Positions 52,270 through 60,787 of a stretch of DNA of 64,000 nt are shown in pieces. Each line of letters begins with the position of its first letter. Within the stretch, counting starts at the first letter, position 1. Source of the DNA: Chitinophagaceae bacterium (GTDB lineage: Bacteria; Bacteroidota; Bacteroidia; Chitinophagales; Chitinophagaceae). The notes under the pieces are model-generated. The model did not search any database and was not told the origin of the DNA. It saw only the letters and a list, made by a program, of their open reading frames with translations. The translations under genes and the position numbers were made by a program. The stretch covers positions 372,001 through 436,000 of the forward strand of contig JAHBTK010000005.1 in the NCBI GenBank assembly GCA_019638625.1, read 5' to 3'.

Positions 52270-52839
52270 ATGTTTATCGAACCACATATTGCGGGGGTAA
52301 AAAGGGGGTGGATCGAGGTAATATGCGGTTCAATGTTTAGCGGAAAAACCGAGGAACTCATTCGGCGTTTGAGAAGAGCCAGGATCGCCAACCAGCAGGT
52401 CGAGATATTTAAACCGGCAATTGACACGCGTTACCGTGAAAAAGAAATTGTGTCGCACGACGAGAATATTATTGTTTCTACTCCCGTTGAAAATGCGGAA
52501 GCGATCCTGCAGTTGTGCGGGGGCGCCGATGTGATCGGTATTGACGAGGCCCAGTTTTTTGACAGGGAAATAGTATCGGTATGCAATAAACTGGCGTTGC
52601 AGGGTATGCGGGTAATAGTGGCAGGGCTGGATATGGACTATACCGGAAAGTCTTTCGGACTGATGCCGGAACTGTTGTCTGTAGCGGAGTATATTACCAA
52701 GCTGCATGCGATTTGTGTAAAATGTGGGAATATTGCCAATTACTCCTATAGGAAGACCACGGCGGATAAACAAATTGTGCTGGGAGAAAAGAATATATAT
52801 GAGCCGCGGTGCCGTTATTGTTTTCAACTAAAAGATTAA
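52270..52839 (+). CDS. tdk: Thymidine kinase (type II)
   Basis: The 189-residue salvage enzyme has the P-loop [19 protein letters not shown] (Gly20-Thr27) and the GIDEAQFFD Walker-B-like site with catalytic Glu. The lasso [34 protein letters not shown] and the zinc-binding pairs CVKCG and CRYC are also present. It phosphorylates thymidine with ATP. It is followed after six bases by ccmB. Confidence 0.97.
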   Translation: MFIEPHIAGVKRGWIEVICGSMFSGKTEELIRRLRRARIANQQVEIFKPAIDTRYREKEIVSHDENIIVSTPVENAEAILQLCGGADVIGIDEAQFFDREIVSVCNKLALQGMRVIVAGLDMDYTGKSFGLMPELLSVAEYITKLHAICVKCGNIANYSYRKTTADKQIVLGEKNIYEPRCRYCFQLKD

Positions 52840-52845
52840 CCGGAA

Positions 52846-53508
52846 ATGCAATCATATCAATATATACTGGCAATGTTCAAAAAGGACCTGTTGCTTGAAC
52901 TGCGCCAGCAGTACACGTTCTACGGAGTGCTCCTGTATGTAGGGTCTACTATTTTCGTGTTGTACCTGGCCATGCAGCAGCCCGAGTCGAATGTGTGGAA
53001 CGGTCTTTTCTGGATGATCCAGTTGTTTGTTTGTGTAAACGCGGTAGCCAGGAGCTTTTTGCAGGAAACCAGGGGCAGAATGTTATATTTTTATTCTGTC
53101 TGCGGGCCTGTACAGTTTATTATAGCCAAGCTTTTGTACAACAGCGTTATAATGCTGTTGATGAGTAGCATCAGTTTGCTCCTGTTCCAGCTTTTGCTGG
53201 GAAACCCGATCCTCAATTTTTGGCAATTTGCCGCTATCGTATGGCTGGGCGCGGTCAGCCTGGGGCTGGTGTTCAGCATGCTGGCAGCCATCGCTTCCAA
53301 GGCGCAGCAACAGGCATCGCTGATGGCCATAATGGGGTTTCCCATAATCATCCCGCAGTTGTTATTGCTCATCAGGATATCGAAGGCGGGTTTAGGCGAA
53401 GTGTTTAAGGAGTCGGCGCTTGCCGATATGATATGGTTGCTGGTAGGGTTTGATGCGCTGGTGATCGTGCTGGCCATCATACTTTTCCCTTTTCTCTGGA
53501 AAGATTAA
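52846..53508 (+). CDS. ccmB: Heme exporter CcmB-like membrane protein
   Basis: The 220-residue protein has about six membrane helices and the CcmB-like N-terminus FKKDLLLELRQQYTFYGVLLYVGSTIFVLYLAM. VNAVARSFLQETRGRMLYFYSVCGPVQFIIAKLLYNSVIML is the usual coupling-helix region for an ABC-type transporter. It works with CcmA and CcmC in transferring heme for cytochrome c maturation. No ccmA ATPase gene is next to it. A ccmC-like gene follows after 96 bases. Confidence 0.9.
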   Translation: MQSYQYILAMFKKDLLLELRQQYTFYGVLLYVGSTIFVLYLAMQQPESNVWNGLFWMIQLFVCVNAVARSFLQETRGRMLYFYSVCGPVQFIIAKLLYNSVIMLLMSSISLLLFQLLLGNPILNFWQFAAIVWLGAVSLGLVFSMLAAIASKAQQQASLMAIMGFPIIIPQLLLLIRISKAGLGEVFKESALADMIWLLVGFDALVIVLAIILFPFLWKD

Positions 53509-53604
53509 GGTCCGGGAGCATAGCGGAAACGGCGCCTGTGATCAGGGGCTTTTAATTATTGCTTATTTTGATGTAGGTTTGCTTTTCTTATTAAACTTTT
53601 GGGG

Positions 53605-54273
53605 ATGAAATTATCCTGGTGGAAGCTACTCTGTATCGTATTATTATCGTATGCGCTGATTGGGGGATTGTTAATGGAAGTGCCGCGAAAGGCTATCCTG
53701 AATGAAACCATCCGCAATATTTACTTTCATGTGCCTATGTGGTTTGGAATGATGGCAGTCTGTGCCTGCTCGGTTTACCATTCTATAGCCTATTTAAGAA
53801 AGCCCGGGCTTTTGAGCGATATCCGGGCGGTATCTTACGCAGAAGTGGGTATTTTGTATGGTGCATTGGGGTTAATTACGGGTATGATTTGGGCCAACTA
53901 TACCTGGGGTAAACCCTGGAGTAATGACATCAAGCAGATCCTCTCCGCTATAGCTTTATTGATCTATGCGGCTTATTTTGTTTTGAGAAATTCCATAACC
54001 GATCTGGATAAACGGGCACGGGTAGGTGCGGTATATAACATATTTGCCTTTGCTATGCTGATACCCACTTTATACGTTATTCCCCGTATGATGGAGTCCC
54101 TGCACCCCGGGGGACAGGGAAACCCCGGCGCCGATCCGCGCGATATGGACAGCAGGATGCATATGATCTTTTGGCCGGCTGCCGTTCCCGGGTTTATTAT
54201 GTTGGGTATTTGGATTAGTACCCTGTCCATACGTTTTAGAAAAATTTCAGATAAAAATCTTCTTCATGCGTAA
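53605..54273 (+). CDS. ccmC: Cytochrome c biogenesis protein CcmC/CcsA family
   Basis: ATG 53605 is preferred over a TTG six bases earlier. The 222-residue protein has six predicted helices and the tryptophan-rich heme-handling motif IWANYTWGKPWSND. Heme-ligand histidines are seen in IYFHVPMW and the DSRMHMIFWPA segment. It presents heme to the apocytochrome chaperone in the periplasm. It overlaps the next gene by eight bases. The di-heme MbnH-like proteins in this window would depend on such a system. Confidence 0.93.
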   Translation: MKLSWWKLLCIVLLSYALIGGLLMEVPRKAILNETIRNIYFHVPMWFGMMAVCACSVYHSIAYLRKPGLLSDIRAVSYAEVGILYGALGLITGMIWANYTWGKPWSNDIKQILSAIALLIYAAYFVLRNSITDLDKRARVGAVYNIFAFAMLIPTLYVIPRMMESLHPGGQGNPGADPRDMDSRMHMIFWPAAVPGFIMLGIWISTLSIRFRKISDKNLLHA

Positions 54274-54487
54274 ATTTATCGTCAGGTTCGCTTTTTGCTT
54301 TTTCTTCGTTATCACTTCACTTGTTTTACCGGCTCAGCAGGAAGTTGAGATGGCAGACACGATGCGGTCAAACGGTAAGATATACGTGGTAGTGGCGGTT
54401 TTGTTGGTTCTTTTTACAGGGTTATTTATTTACCTCATCCGTATCGACCGGAAAATTAGCCGGCTGGAGAAGGAAAACAAACAATAA
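54266..54487 (+). CDS. ccmD: CcmD-like small membrane protein
   Basis: The 73-residue protein has a cleavable-looking N-terminal signal (FFFVITSLVLPAQQ). One transmembrane helix follows (KIYVVVAVLLVLFTGLFIYLIRI), then a short Lys/Glu-rich cytoplasmic tail (DRKISRLEKENKQ). The tail pattern is that of CcmD. Such a protein stabilises the CcmABC complex. Its start lies inside the 3' end of ccmC, so translation is likely coupled. Confidence 0.85.
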   Translation: MRKFIVRFAFCFFFVITSLVLPAQQEVEMADTMRSNGKIYVVVAVLLVLFTGLFIYLIRIDRKISRLEKENKQ

Positions 54488-54556
54488 ATCTGCTGATAAA
54501 GAGTTTTTGCAGTTTCGAGATATCTTTACGTATTGCTACCTTAAATATTTTGCCAT

Positions 54557-55975
54557 ATGTCTGCACACCCGGAGTATAAATTTTTTGACGCCGTTTCGGC
54601 AAGTTTTGACAAAGCTGCAAGGTTCACACATTGGGATCCCGGAATCCTTGAACAAATAAAGCAGTGTAACTCCGTTTACAGGATGCATTTCCCCGTGAAG
54701 GTGGGTGATAAGGTTGAGGTGATCAAAGCCTACCGGGTGCAGCATTCTCACCATAAAACCCCCTGTAAGGGTGGTATACGATTTGCAACCGCCGTTAACC
54801 TGGATGAGGTAATGGCATTGGCCGCATTGATGACCTATAAATGCGCGATTGTAAACGTGCCTTTCGGCGGCGCCAAAGGAGGGATAAATATCGACCCGAA
54901 GAAATATACTATTTACGAACTGGAGAAAATAACCCGCCGGTACACCCATGAACTGATCAAAAAGAACTTTATTGGTCCCGGTACGGATGTGCCGGCGCCC
55001 GATTACGGTACCGGGGAGCGGGAAATGTCCTGGATCCTGGATACCTACACGAGTATGAAGCCCGGTGAGGTAGACGCTTTGGGCTGTGTGACCGGTAAGC
55101 CGGTTTCGCAGGGTGGGGTAAGAGGCCGGCGCGAGGCCACAGGATTGGGCGTATTTTATGGCATACGGGAGATATGCAATACCCAGGAAATAATGGACCG
55201 CATGGGATTGAAGCCCGGCGTAGAAGGCAAGCGGGTGATTGTACAGGGGTTGGGAAATGTGGGATATCATGCCGCCAAATTCTTCAGGGAAGGCGGCGCC
55301 ATTGTAACCGCTATCGCCGAATTTGAAGGAGCCATCTACAACCCGGACGGGTTAAACGAAGAGGAGGTTTTTCAGCACCGGAAAAAAGAGGGAACCATCC
55401 TGAATTTCCCCGGGGCGACCAATATCTTACATTCGCCGGAAGCCCTGGAACTGGAATGTGACATTTTAATTCCTGCGGCGCTGGAGAACGTGATCAATGC
55501 TGAAAACGCCCCGCGGGTGAAGGCACGTATAGTAGGCGAAGCAGCCAACGGGCCCTTAACGCCGGAAGCCGACGATGTTTTTATCAAAAAAGGGATCCTG
55601 GTGGTTCCCGATATGTACCTGAATGCAGGTGGGGTTACGGTAAGTTATTTCGAATGGCTGAAAAACCTCAGCCATGTGCGGTATGGAAGAATGGAAAAAA
55701 GATTCACGGAAAACCAGAATATCACCATTCTGTCTCAACTGGAGTCCCTGACCGGTAAGCAGGTATCGAACCGGGACAGAAGATTGATCACGCAGGGAGC
55801 GGATGAAATAGATATTGTATACAGCGGATTGGAAGAGACCATGATAGGCGCTACCAGAGAGATACTGGAGTCCTGGAAATCCCATCCGGAAATTCCCGAC
55901 ATGCGTACCGCGGCCTATGTGGTTGCTATAAACAAAGTAGCAACAAGTTATGCCGAACTGGGCATTTTCCCCTAA
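54557..55975 (+). CDS. gdhA: Glu/Leu/Phe/Val dehydrogenase (probable glutamate dehydrogenase)
   Basis: At 472 residues it is slightly longer than most bacterial enzymes. Substrate Lys is in PCKGGIRF (Lys71) and MTYKCAIV (Lys95), and catalytic Lys107 lies in [30 protein letters not shown] is diagnostic. The NAD(P) domain begins [17 protein letters not shown], and the C-terminal [17 protein letters not shown] is conserved. It interconverts glutamate and 2-oxoglutarate plus ammonia. Leucine or another amino acid as substrate is possible. No promoter match is perfect. Confidence 0.93.
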   Translation: MSAHPEYKFFDAVSASFDKAARFTHWDPGILEQIKQCNSVYRMHFPVKVGDKVEVIKAYRVQHSHHKTPCKGGIRFATAVNLDEVMALAALMTYKCAIVNVPFGGAKGGINIDPKKYTIYELEKITRRYTHELIKKNFIGPGTDVPAPDYGTGEREMSWILDTYTSMKPGEVDALGCVTGKPVSQGGVRGRREATGLGVFYGIREICNTQEIMDRMGLKPGVEGKRVIVQGLGNVGYHAAKFFREGGAIVTAIAEFEGAIYNPDGLNEEEVFQHRKKEGTILNFPGATNILHSPEALELECDILIPAALENVINAENAPRVKARIVGEAANGPLTPEADDVFIKKGILVVPDMYLNAGGVTVSYFEWLKNLSHVRYGRMEKRFTENQNITILSQLESLTGKQVSNRDRRLITQGADEIDIVYSGLEETMIGATREILESWKSHPEIPDMRTAAYVVAINKVATSYAELGIFP

Positions 55976-56016
55976 TAGTATCGGGTGGCCGGCAGATAAA
56001 CAAGCGCAAATATTCC

Positions 56017-56024
56017 TATTTTTG
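56017..56024 (+). promoter_or_regulatory. -7 promoter element of queH
   Basis: TATTTTTG matches TAnnTTTG, 23 bases before the ATG at 56048. No -33 TTG is visible. Confidence 0.6.
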
Positions 56025-56047
56025 CCGGCAATTAATATTCTTACACT

Positions 56048-56722
56048 ATGTCTTCAGATAAAAAGGAGTTTGTCAGGGAGAAACTGGAACTTCCCCGGGG
56101 AGGGCAAAAACTGTTACTGCATTCCTGCTGCGCCCCCTGCTCCGGAGAAGTGATGGAAGCGATCATAGCTTCAGAGATAGCCTTTACTATTTTTTTCTAC
56201 AATCCCAATATACATCCCAGAAAGGAGTATGATCTGAGAAAGGAGGAAAATATCCGTTTTGCTGAAAAACACAATATACCTTTTGTAGATGCGGATTATG
56301 ATGTTGACAACTGGTTTCAGCGGGCAAAGGGAATGGAAATGGAGCCGGAAAGGGGTATCCGTTGTACCATGTGTTTTGATATGCGTTTTGAAAGAACCGC
56401 CCTGTACGCTTTTGAAAACGGGTTCGACGTTATTTCCAGTTCACTCGGTATCTCCCGCTGGAAAAATATGGACCAGATAAATGATTGCGGTATCAGGGCC
56501 GCGGAACATTACCCGGGGATTACCTACTGGACCTACAACTGGAGAAAAAAAGGCGGGTCTGCACGTATGCTTGAAATAAGTAAAAACGAGCAGTTTTATA
56601 TGCAGGAGTATTGTGGCTGCGCTTATTCGCTGCGGGATACCAACAAATGGCGAATGGAAAACGGAAGAGAAAAAATAAAACTGGGAGAAAAATACTACGG
56701 AACAGAGGATACCAACAGGTAA
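56048..56722 (+). CDS. queH: Epoxyqueuosine reductase QueH
   Basis: The 224-residue protein has [14 protein letters not shown] (Cys27, Cys28, Cys31), [23 protein letters not shown], a further CTMCFDMR pair and YCGCAYSL near the C-terminus. These Cys residues bind the iron-sulfur and iron centres of this non-corrinoid reductase. It converts epoxyqueuosine to queuosine in tRNA wobble positions, replacing the cobalamin-dependent QueG. It is monocistronic, with its own promoter and terminator. Confidence 0.94.
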   Translation: MSSDKKEFVREKLELPRGGQKLLLHSCCAPCSGEVMEAIIASEIAFTIFFYNPNIHPRKEYDLRKEENIRFAEKHNIPFVDADYDVDNWFQRAKGMEMEPERGIRCTMCFDMRFERTALYAFENGFDVISSSLGISRWKNMDQINDCGIRAAEHYPGITYWTYNWRKKGGSARMLEISKNEQFYMQEYCGCAYSLRDTNKWRMENGREKIKLGEKYYGTEDTNR

Positions 56723-56746
56723 AGTTCCAATCTCTTTCTTCGCGCT

Positions 56747-56776
56747 ATCCTTAGTCTCCGGACTAAGGATTTTTTA
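56747..56776 (+). terminator. Rho-independent terminator of queH
   Basis: ATCCTTAGTC and GACTAAGGAT form a perfect 10-bp stem with a TCCG loop, followed by TTTTTT. It is 24 bases after the stop codon. A second small hairpin (CCGGGAC/GTCCCGG) follows at 56784-56801. Confidence 0.9.
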
Positions 56777-57104
56777 TGTTCTTCCGGGACTTATGTCCCG
56801 GGCATATTATTATTGCCGGCAATGATGCCTGTCGAAACAGGTAATGCTCAGCCCTATCTGCCTGCCGCAGAGTCGCCTGCCAACACACAGCCTATGCACG
56901 GGCAGACACTGCGGAGAACCTTCACTCTGTGGAAAAGGAAAAGAGTCAGGCTCACATTTTGGAGAAATATTTACGAAGTTTATATTTTAATTCCACAGGT
57001 CAATTTCGGTTATCGGGTATGAAGGTTCCATACCCAATTGACTTTAATACAGGCAAACGCATTAAACAATAAATTCGTGAAGAAGATTACAAGAACACTT
57101 CGCT

Positions 57105-57248
57105 GCCGTTGTTGGTATTGTGCATAGCATATTGTGTGCTGGCATCACCAACAACATTATGTTGCACAGGTTATATTAATGTAACAGCCCTCAAGATCTT
57201 GTTGTTGGTACTCCACCCACATTAGCTACGCTGCATACCAACAACGGC
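57105..57248. repeat. 144-bp element with 13-bp inverted ends and nested inner repeats
   Basis: GCCGTTGTTGGTA (57105-57117) and TACCAACAACGGC (57236-57248) are exact inverted repeats. Inside lie ACCAACAAC (57147-57155) and GTTGTTGGT (57201-57209), so the 9-base core occurs four times with alternating orientation. Two hairpin-like units of about 45 bases result. No gene overlaps it. The gap 56802-57264 holds nothing else I can support. Confidence 0.7.
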
Positions 57249-57264
57249 ACTTGACGGCACTTAA

Positions 57265-57408
57265 AACGTAGATGTAGCTGTTCCGCGAAGCAGCATTATG
57301 GGAAAAACAGTAGTGTCCGTTGATAATATTGCTCCTACAAAACAATTGTTTAACAATAATTTTAGTATACTTAAAACAACTCTTGAGTATTTTGGTGGCA
57401 AAAGATAA
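57265..57408 (+). pseudogene. Orphan C-terminal gene fragment
   Basis: A frame opens right after a stop at 57262 and runs 47 codons to TAA at 57406. It reads naturally as the end of a protein (SSIMGKTVVSVDNIAPTKQL then FNNNFSILKTTLEYFGGKR). The only ATG in frame is 12 codons in and no signal or RBS supports a start. It is probably the 3' remnant of a gene whose front was lost when the repeat element was placed upstream. I recognise no family. Confidence 0.35.
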
Positions 57409-57414
57409 GTTGGT

Positions 57415-57866
57415 ATGACTAGTAATAAATTTATCCTAATAATTGTTTTTTGCTTATTGAACCTTGTCACCAAGGGGCAAAAAATCGAATATTATTTTGG
57501 AAGTAAGTCTGACGTCACTGATATAGTATCAAGTACGTTGTAGATTGGTTTAAAAAAAATTATAAGAAGCAAAACTTAAAAGAACTGGATCTTTTTGTGG
57601 GCATAGATTACTGTGATGGTGTAATTAATTTATTTTTTAGTCGATATTCTAATAGAGCCTCTTACATTGTTGATTTAGTTAAAAAGACCAATAGGTTTAT
57701 AGTTATCGATAAGACATTTTCAATACCTATTATTTTGCAAACAGATATTTTAGCAAAAGAGATAGGAGGCGAATTGGAATTTATTAATATGAATGGATAT
57801 TATCTAAGAGTCGAAAAGAATGATTGCTATGTATGGAAAGTTACAAGAATGAATGTTACTTTCTAA
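57415..57866 (+). pseudogene. Frameshifted small secreted protein gene
   Basis: ATG 57415 opens a frame with a signal peptide (FILIIVFCLLNLVTKGQ) and 42 codons, then stops at 57541. The -1 frame continues without a break as VDWFKKNYKKQNLKEL and on to codon position 57866. Restoring one base near 57540 (for example TTG-GTA-GAT) fuses the halves into about 150 residues. Base composition is AT-rich and unlike the neighbours. Family not recognised. A sequencing error or programmed shift would give the same picture. Confidence 0.65.
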
Positions 57867-57942
57867 TGATTTCCCATATAGCGCAAGCGTCCCGCTTATG
57901 CCTATGGGGAACCGAAAAGTACCTCAACAACAATACACTATA

Positions 57943-58512
57943 ATGAAAAATTATTTTGCTGGTGAACTTGCAGCAATTTTTACAGTACTCATAGTTTCAA
58001 GCCTGCCGACATATGCTCAAATAGATGTGAAATCACCAGCACCTAATAAGATAGATACCAATGGCTTAATGCAAGAATTTTGGAAAATGGGTGAGCCATA
58101 TATTGGAGGTAACGGCTGGAATAATATGGTAATGGCTGAGGGCTTTTATTATAATAGTAAAAAAATAGGAGTTTGGAAAAAAACAACTCACTATGGTAAA
58201 CTTGTGGATATGGAAATATATTACGATACTTTAGAGAACGATGTAGAAAGAATAGTCTATTACGAAAATGGTAAAGTTGAAGCAAAAGGTAAGATATCTC
58301 TTAGACCATTTCCAGATACAATTACTGTTGATGACAGTGTGAACGTACCGAAAACTGTGTATTTAGCCAATAGGCTAATGAAACATGGTTTTTGGCAGTT
58401 TTATGATATAAATGAAAAATTAACACGTGAAGGAGAGTTTTTCGATGATAAACAAGTCGGAGTATGGCGTTATTACAACAAAGATGGAACAATAAGCGAG
58501 AAAGAGTTTTGA
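57943..58512 (+). CDS. Exported MORN/YwqK-repeat protein
   Basis: From ATG 57943 the protein has 189 residues with a signal peptide ending TYAQ. Repeats of the type GxWxxYYxNGxxxxxGxF follow: SKKIGVWKKTTHYGKLVDME, VYYENGKVEAKGKI, KHGFWQFYDINEKLTREGEF and KQVGVWRYYNKDGTISEKEF. Such MORN_2-like repeats are found in proteins annotated as YwqK-family antitoxins and in surface proteins. The toxin link is unproven, and no partner toxin is adjacent. AT-rich codons and the damaged neighbours mark it as recently acquired. Confidence 0.75.
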   Translation: MKNYFAGELAAIFTVLIVSSLPTYAQIDVKSPAPNKIDTNGLMQEFWKMGEPYIGGNGWNNMVMAEGFYYNSKKIGVWKKTTHYGKLVDMEIYYDTLENDVERIVYYENGKVEAKGKISLRPFPDTITVDDSVNVPKTVYLANRLMKHGFWQFYDINEKLTREGEFFDDKQVGVWRYYNKDGTISEKEF

Positions 58513-58523
58513 TTTTTTTGCGC

Positions 58524-58552
58524 CCGCGGTAGGTATTGTCACCGAACCGCGG
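58524..58552. repeat. Hairpin preceding the shared terminator
   Basis: CCGCGGT and ACCGCGG pair over seven bases with a 15-base loop, just after the MORN-protein stop codon and before the stronger terminator. Confidence 0.5.
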
Positions 58553-58557
58553 AAAAT

Positions 58558-58590
58558 AAAAAATGCCGGAGAAAACTCCGGCATTTTTGT
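58558..58590. terminator. Bidirectional terminator between converging genes
   Basis: AAATGCCGGAG and CTCCGGCATTT form an 11-bp stem with an AAAA loop, flanked by A-rich sequence on the left and TT(G)T on the right. It can serve both the MORN-protein gene and the NagB fusion gene. Confidence 0.9.
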
Positions 58591-58605
58591 ATTATCAGAA
58601 TTATC

Positions 58606-60513
58606 TTAGAAATGCCATCTTACAAACGCTTCCATAGCCGCATACTTGGTAAGTCCCAGTTGGGCATACAGGTCCGCGGTATTGGCATTCCGGTCCTCCG
58701 CCCTTTGCCAGAACTCCCTGGAATCTGTTCCCTGGAAGGGTACCGAATCTTTCTGAGACTGGTGAATGAAAATACCGAACCGTTTTTTTAATACCTGCTC
58801 AGGGCTCATGGGTATTGCCATTTCAATCTCGGTAATATCCCATTCCTGCCAGGCTCCTTTATACAGCCATACCCAGCAATCATTTACCCAGTCATCTCCT
58901 TCGGCTTTGATACGCCTTAATGATTCAAAAACTATTTCAAGGCACACCTTATGGGTTCCGTGCGGGTCTGCCAGGTCGCCGGCACAATACACCTGTTGCG
59001 GTTTTATTTTGCGCAGCAGTTCCATAGTGAGTTTGACATCTTCCTCTCCCATCGGTTTTTTCTCAATGGTACCGGTTTCGTAGAAAGGCAGGTTCTGGAA
59101 ATGGGCGCTTTCGTCCCCGATGCCCACGTAGCGGCAGGTGGCCTTGGCCTCGCACCTGCGGATCAACCCTTTGATATTCCTGATCTCAGGTGTATCGGAC
59201 TGACGGGATGTTTTATGGCTGAAATATTCTCTCGCTTCATTGGATATTTTCCGGGATACCGAAGCGTCTTTATCAAACATTTCATCAAAGCCTACCGCAA
59301 AATCCAGGAAACGGGTAACAAATTCGTCGGTAACCGCGATATTGCCTGATGTCTGGTAGGCTACATGCACTTCGTGCCCCTGGTCGTGCAGGCGCTGGAA
59401 GGTGCCACCCATGGAAATAATATCGTCGTCGGGGTGTGGCGAGAATATGATCACCCTTTTCGGAAAAGGCTCTGAGCGTTCGGGGTGTGTAGGAAGGTTA
59501 ACGTTGGGTTTACCGCCGGGCCAGCCGGTAATGCTGTCGCGCAGCATATAATATACCTGCAGGTTGATCTCGTAGGCATCTCCTTTTTCCACCAGCAGGT
59601 CGCCCAATCCATTGTCGGTATAGTCGCTGTTGGTGAGGCTCAGTACCGGTTTTTTCAATTTCAGGGCAGCGTTGATAACCGCTCTGCGTATCATCCGGGG
59701 CGTCCATTCGCAGTCGCCGGTCAGCCACGGTGATTTATTGCGTGTAAGTTCGGCCGCCGCAAACTCGTCCAGCACAAATTCACAATTATCATGGTTTTGC
59801 AGCAGGGATGCCGGAATGGCTTCTGTTACGTTATCTTCCACAGATAGCTTCACTACCGGCGCCTTGGATTGCCCCCATGCCAGCAAAATAACCTTTTTCG
59901 CTTTCATGATGGTGCTGATACCCGCGGTAACAGCCAGCCTGGGAACCTGGGAGATATTGGCAAATTCGTAGGAGTTGGCCAGCCTGGTTGAGTTTTCCAG
60001 GGTCACCAGCCGTGTTTTGGAATTTACGCTTGATCCCGGTTCATTAAAGCCGATATGCCCGTTTACGCCAATGCCCAGCACCTGTAAATCGATGCCTCCT
60101 GCTTCGTCGATCAGCTTTTCGTAAGCGGCAGAGTGTTTTTTTACATCGTCCTTGGGCCATTCCCCACTGGGAATATGACAATTGGCCGGATCGATATCTA
60201 TTTTGTCAAACAGGTTGACCCGCATGAAGCGGTAATAACTTTGCAGGGCGTCTTTTTCAATAGGGTAGTATTCATCCAGGTTAAACGCGACCACATTCTT
60301 AAAACTCAATCCTTCTTCCTTATGAATCCTGATGAGTTCCGCGTACAGGGTTTTGGGAGTGGAACCGGTTGCCAGGCCAAGCACGGCTTTTTCACCTTTG
60401 CTTTGTTTTTCTTTTATCAATGCGGCAATTTGTTTTGCTGCATATAAAGAGCCTGATTTAAAGTCCGGGAAAATTTTACAGGGGATTTTTTCAAATGAAT
60501 CTACCATACTCAT
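58606..60513 (-). CDS. Glucosamine-6-phosphate deaminase fused to PIG-L/LmbE-type deacetylase
   Basis: The 635-residue protein has an N-terminal NagB domain (about 1-290): GLATGSTPKTLYAELIRIH, FNLDEYYPI, LGIGVNGHIGFNEPGSSVNSKTRLVTL. It is followed by a PIG-L deacetylase domain (about 350-580) with SPHPDDDIISMGGTF and DPHGTHKVC as metal-binding motifs. NagB turns glucosamine 6-phosphate into fructose 6-phosphate and ammonia. The second domain could remove the N-acetyl group from a GlcNAc derivative before deamination. Such fusions occur in Bacteroidota. The start may be the first or second ATG two codons apart. Confidence 0.92.
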   Translation of the reverse strand: MSMVDSFEKIPCKIFPDFKSGSLYAAKQIAALIKEKQSKGEKAVLGLATGSTPKTLYAELIRIHKEEGLSFKNVVAFNLDEYYPIEKDALQSYYRFMRVNLFDKIDIDPANCHIPSGEWPKDDVKKHSAAYEKLIDEAGGIDLQVLGIGVNGHIGFNEPGSSVNSKTRLVTLENSTRLANSYEFANISQVPRLAVTAGISTIMKAKKVILLAWGQSKAPVVKLSVEDNVTEAIPASLLQNHDNCEFVLDEFAAAELTRNKSPWLTGDCEWTPRMIRRAVINAALKLKKPVLSLTNSDYTDNGLGDLLVEKGDAYEINLQVYYMLRDSITGWPGGKPNVNLPTHPERSEPFPKRVIIFSPHPDDDIISMGGTFQRLHDQGHEVHVAYQTSGNIAVTDEFVTRFLDFAVGFDEMFDKDASVSRKISNEAREYFSHKTSRQSDTPEIRNIKGLIRRCEAKATCRYVGIGDESAHFQNLPFYETGTIEKKPMGEEDVKLTMELLRKIKPQQVYCAGDLADPHGTHKVCLEIVFESLRRIKAEGDDWVNDCWVWLYKGAWQEWDITEIEMAIPMSPEQVLKKRFGIFIHQSQKDSVPFQGTDSREFWQRAEDRNANTADLYAQLGLTKYAAMEAFVRWHF

Positions 60514-60709
60514 TGTATAAGGATTATGTTAGTTTTTGGGACACTAAGGTATTCTTATTTTTGAATTTAATATATTTATTTGAAGCGGATTTGAGGAAAA
60601 ATACATGTCAAACGATTGCGTTTGCCCGGGTGTCCGGTATTTTTTGCCGCAGAGCGTTCTGTGCGGTTAAAGCGGTCAAAAAATTGTTTTATCAGCCCGA
60701 AAATCTGAC

Positions 60710-60717
60710 TATATTTG
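60710..60717 (+). promoter_or_regulatory. -7 promoter element of the cysM-cysE leader
   Basis: TATATTTG matches TAnnTTTG exactly, with TTG at 60684-60686 as a possible -33 element (23-base spacing). The expected start site is at or next to the ATG at 60722. Confidence 0.65.
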
Positions 60718-60721
60718 CGAC

Positions 60722-60787
60722 ATGTTATTTTTTGCCGTGTCTTCCATTAGCTCCATTGCCCGATGTACAGAGGCGTCTTCTTGTTAG
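60722..60787 (+). CDS. Putative Ser/Cys-rich leader peptide
   Basis: This 21-codon ORF starts four bases after a perfect promoter element and ends at TAG 60787, 113 bases before cysM. The peptide reads MLFFAVSSISSIARCTEA followed by SSC. Six of 21 residues are Ser and two are Cys, one of them the last codon. Ser is the substrate and Cys the product of the downstream operon, so the ORF fits a ribosome-stalling attenuator. No signal peptide or domain is expected at this size. Expression and regulatory role are inference. Confidence 0.55.
   Translation: MLFFAVSSISSIARCTEASSC

Noticed and set aside
56813-57022. 69-codon frame after queH
   Set aside because: Lies in repeat-like sequence after a terminator, with a low-quality protein and no start signal.
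57105-57248. Integron attC site reading of the nested repeats
   Set aside because: The cores are GTTGTTGGT/ACCAACAAC and do not match RYYYAAC or GTTRRRY. No integrase is in the window, so I describe it only as cassette-like.
57887-57943. Earlier start of the MORN-repeat protein at 57853
   Set aside because: The extra 30 residues precede a perfect signal peptide and overlap the 3' end of the preceding frameshifted gene.
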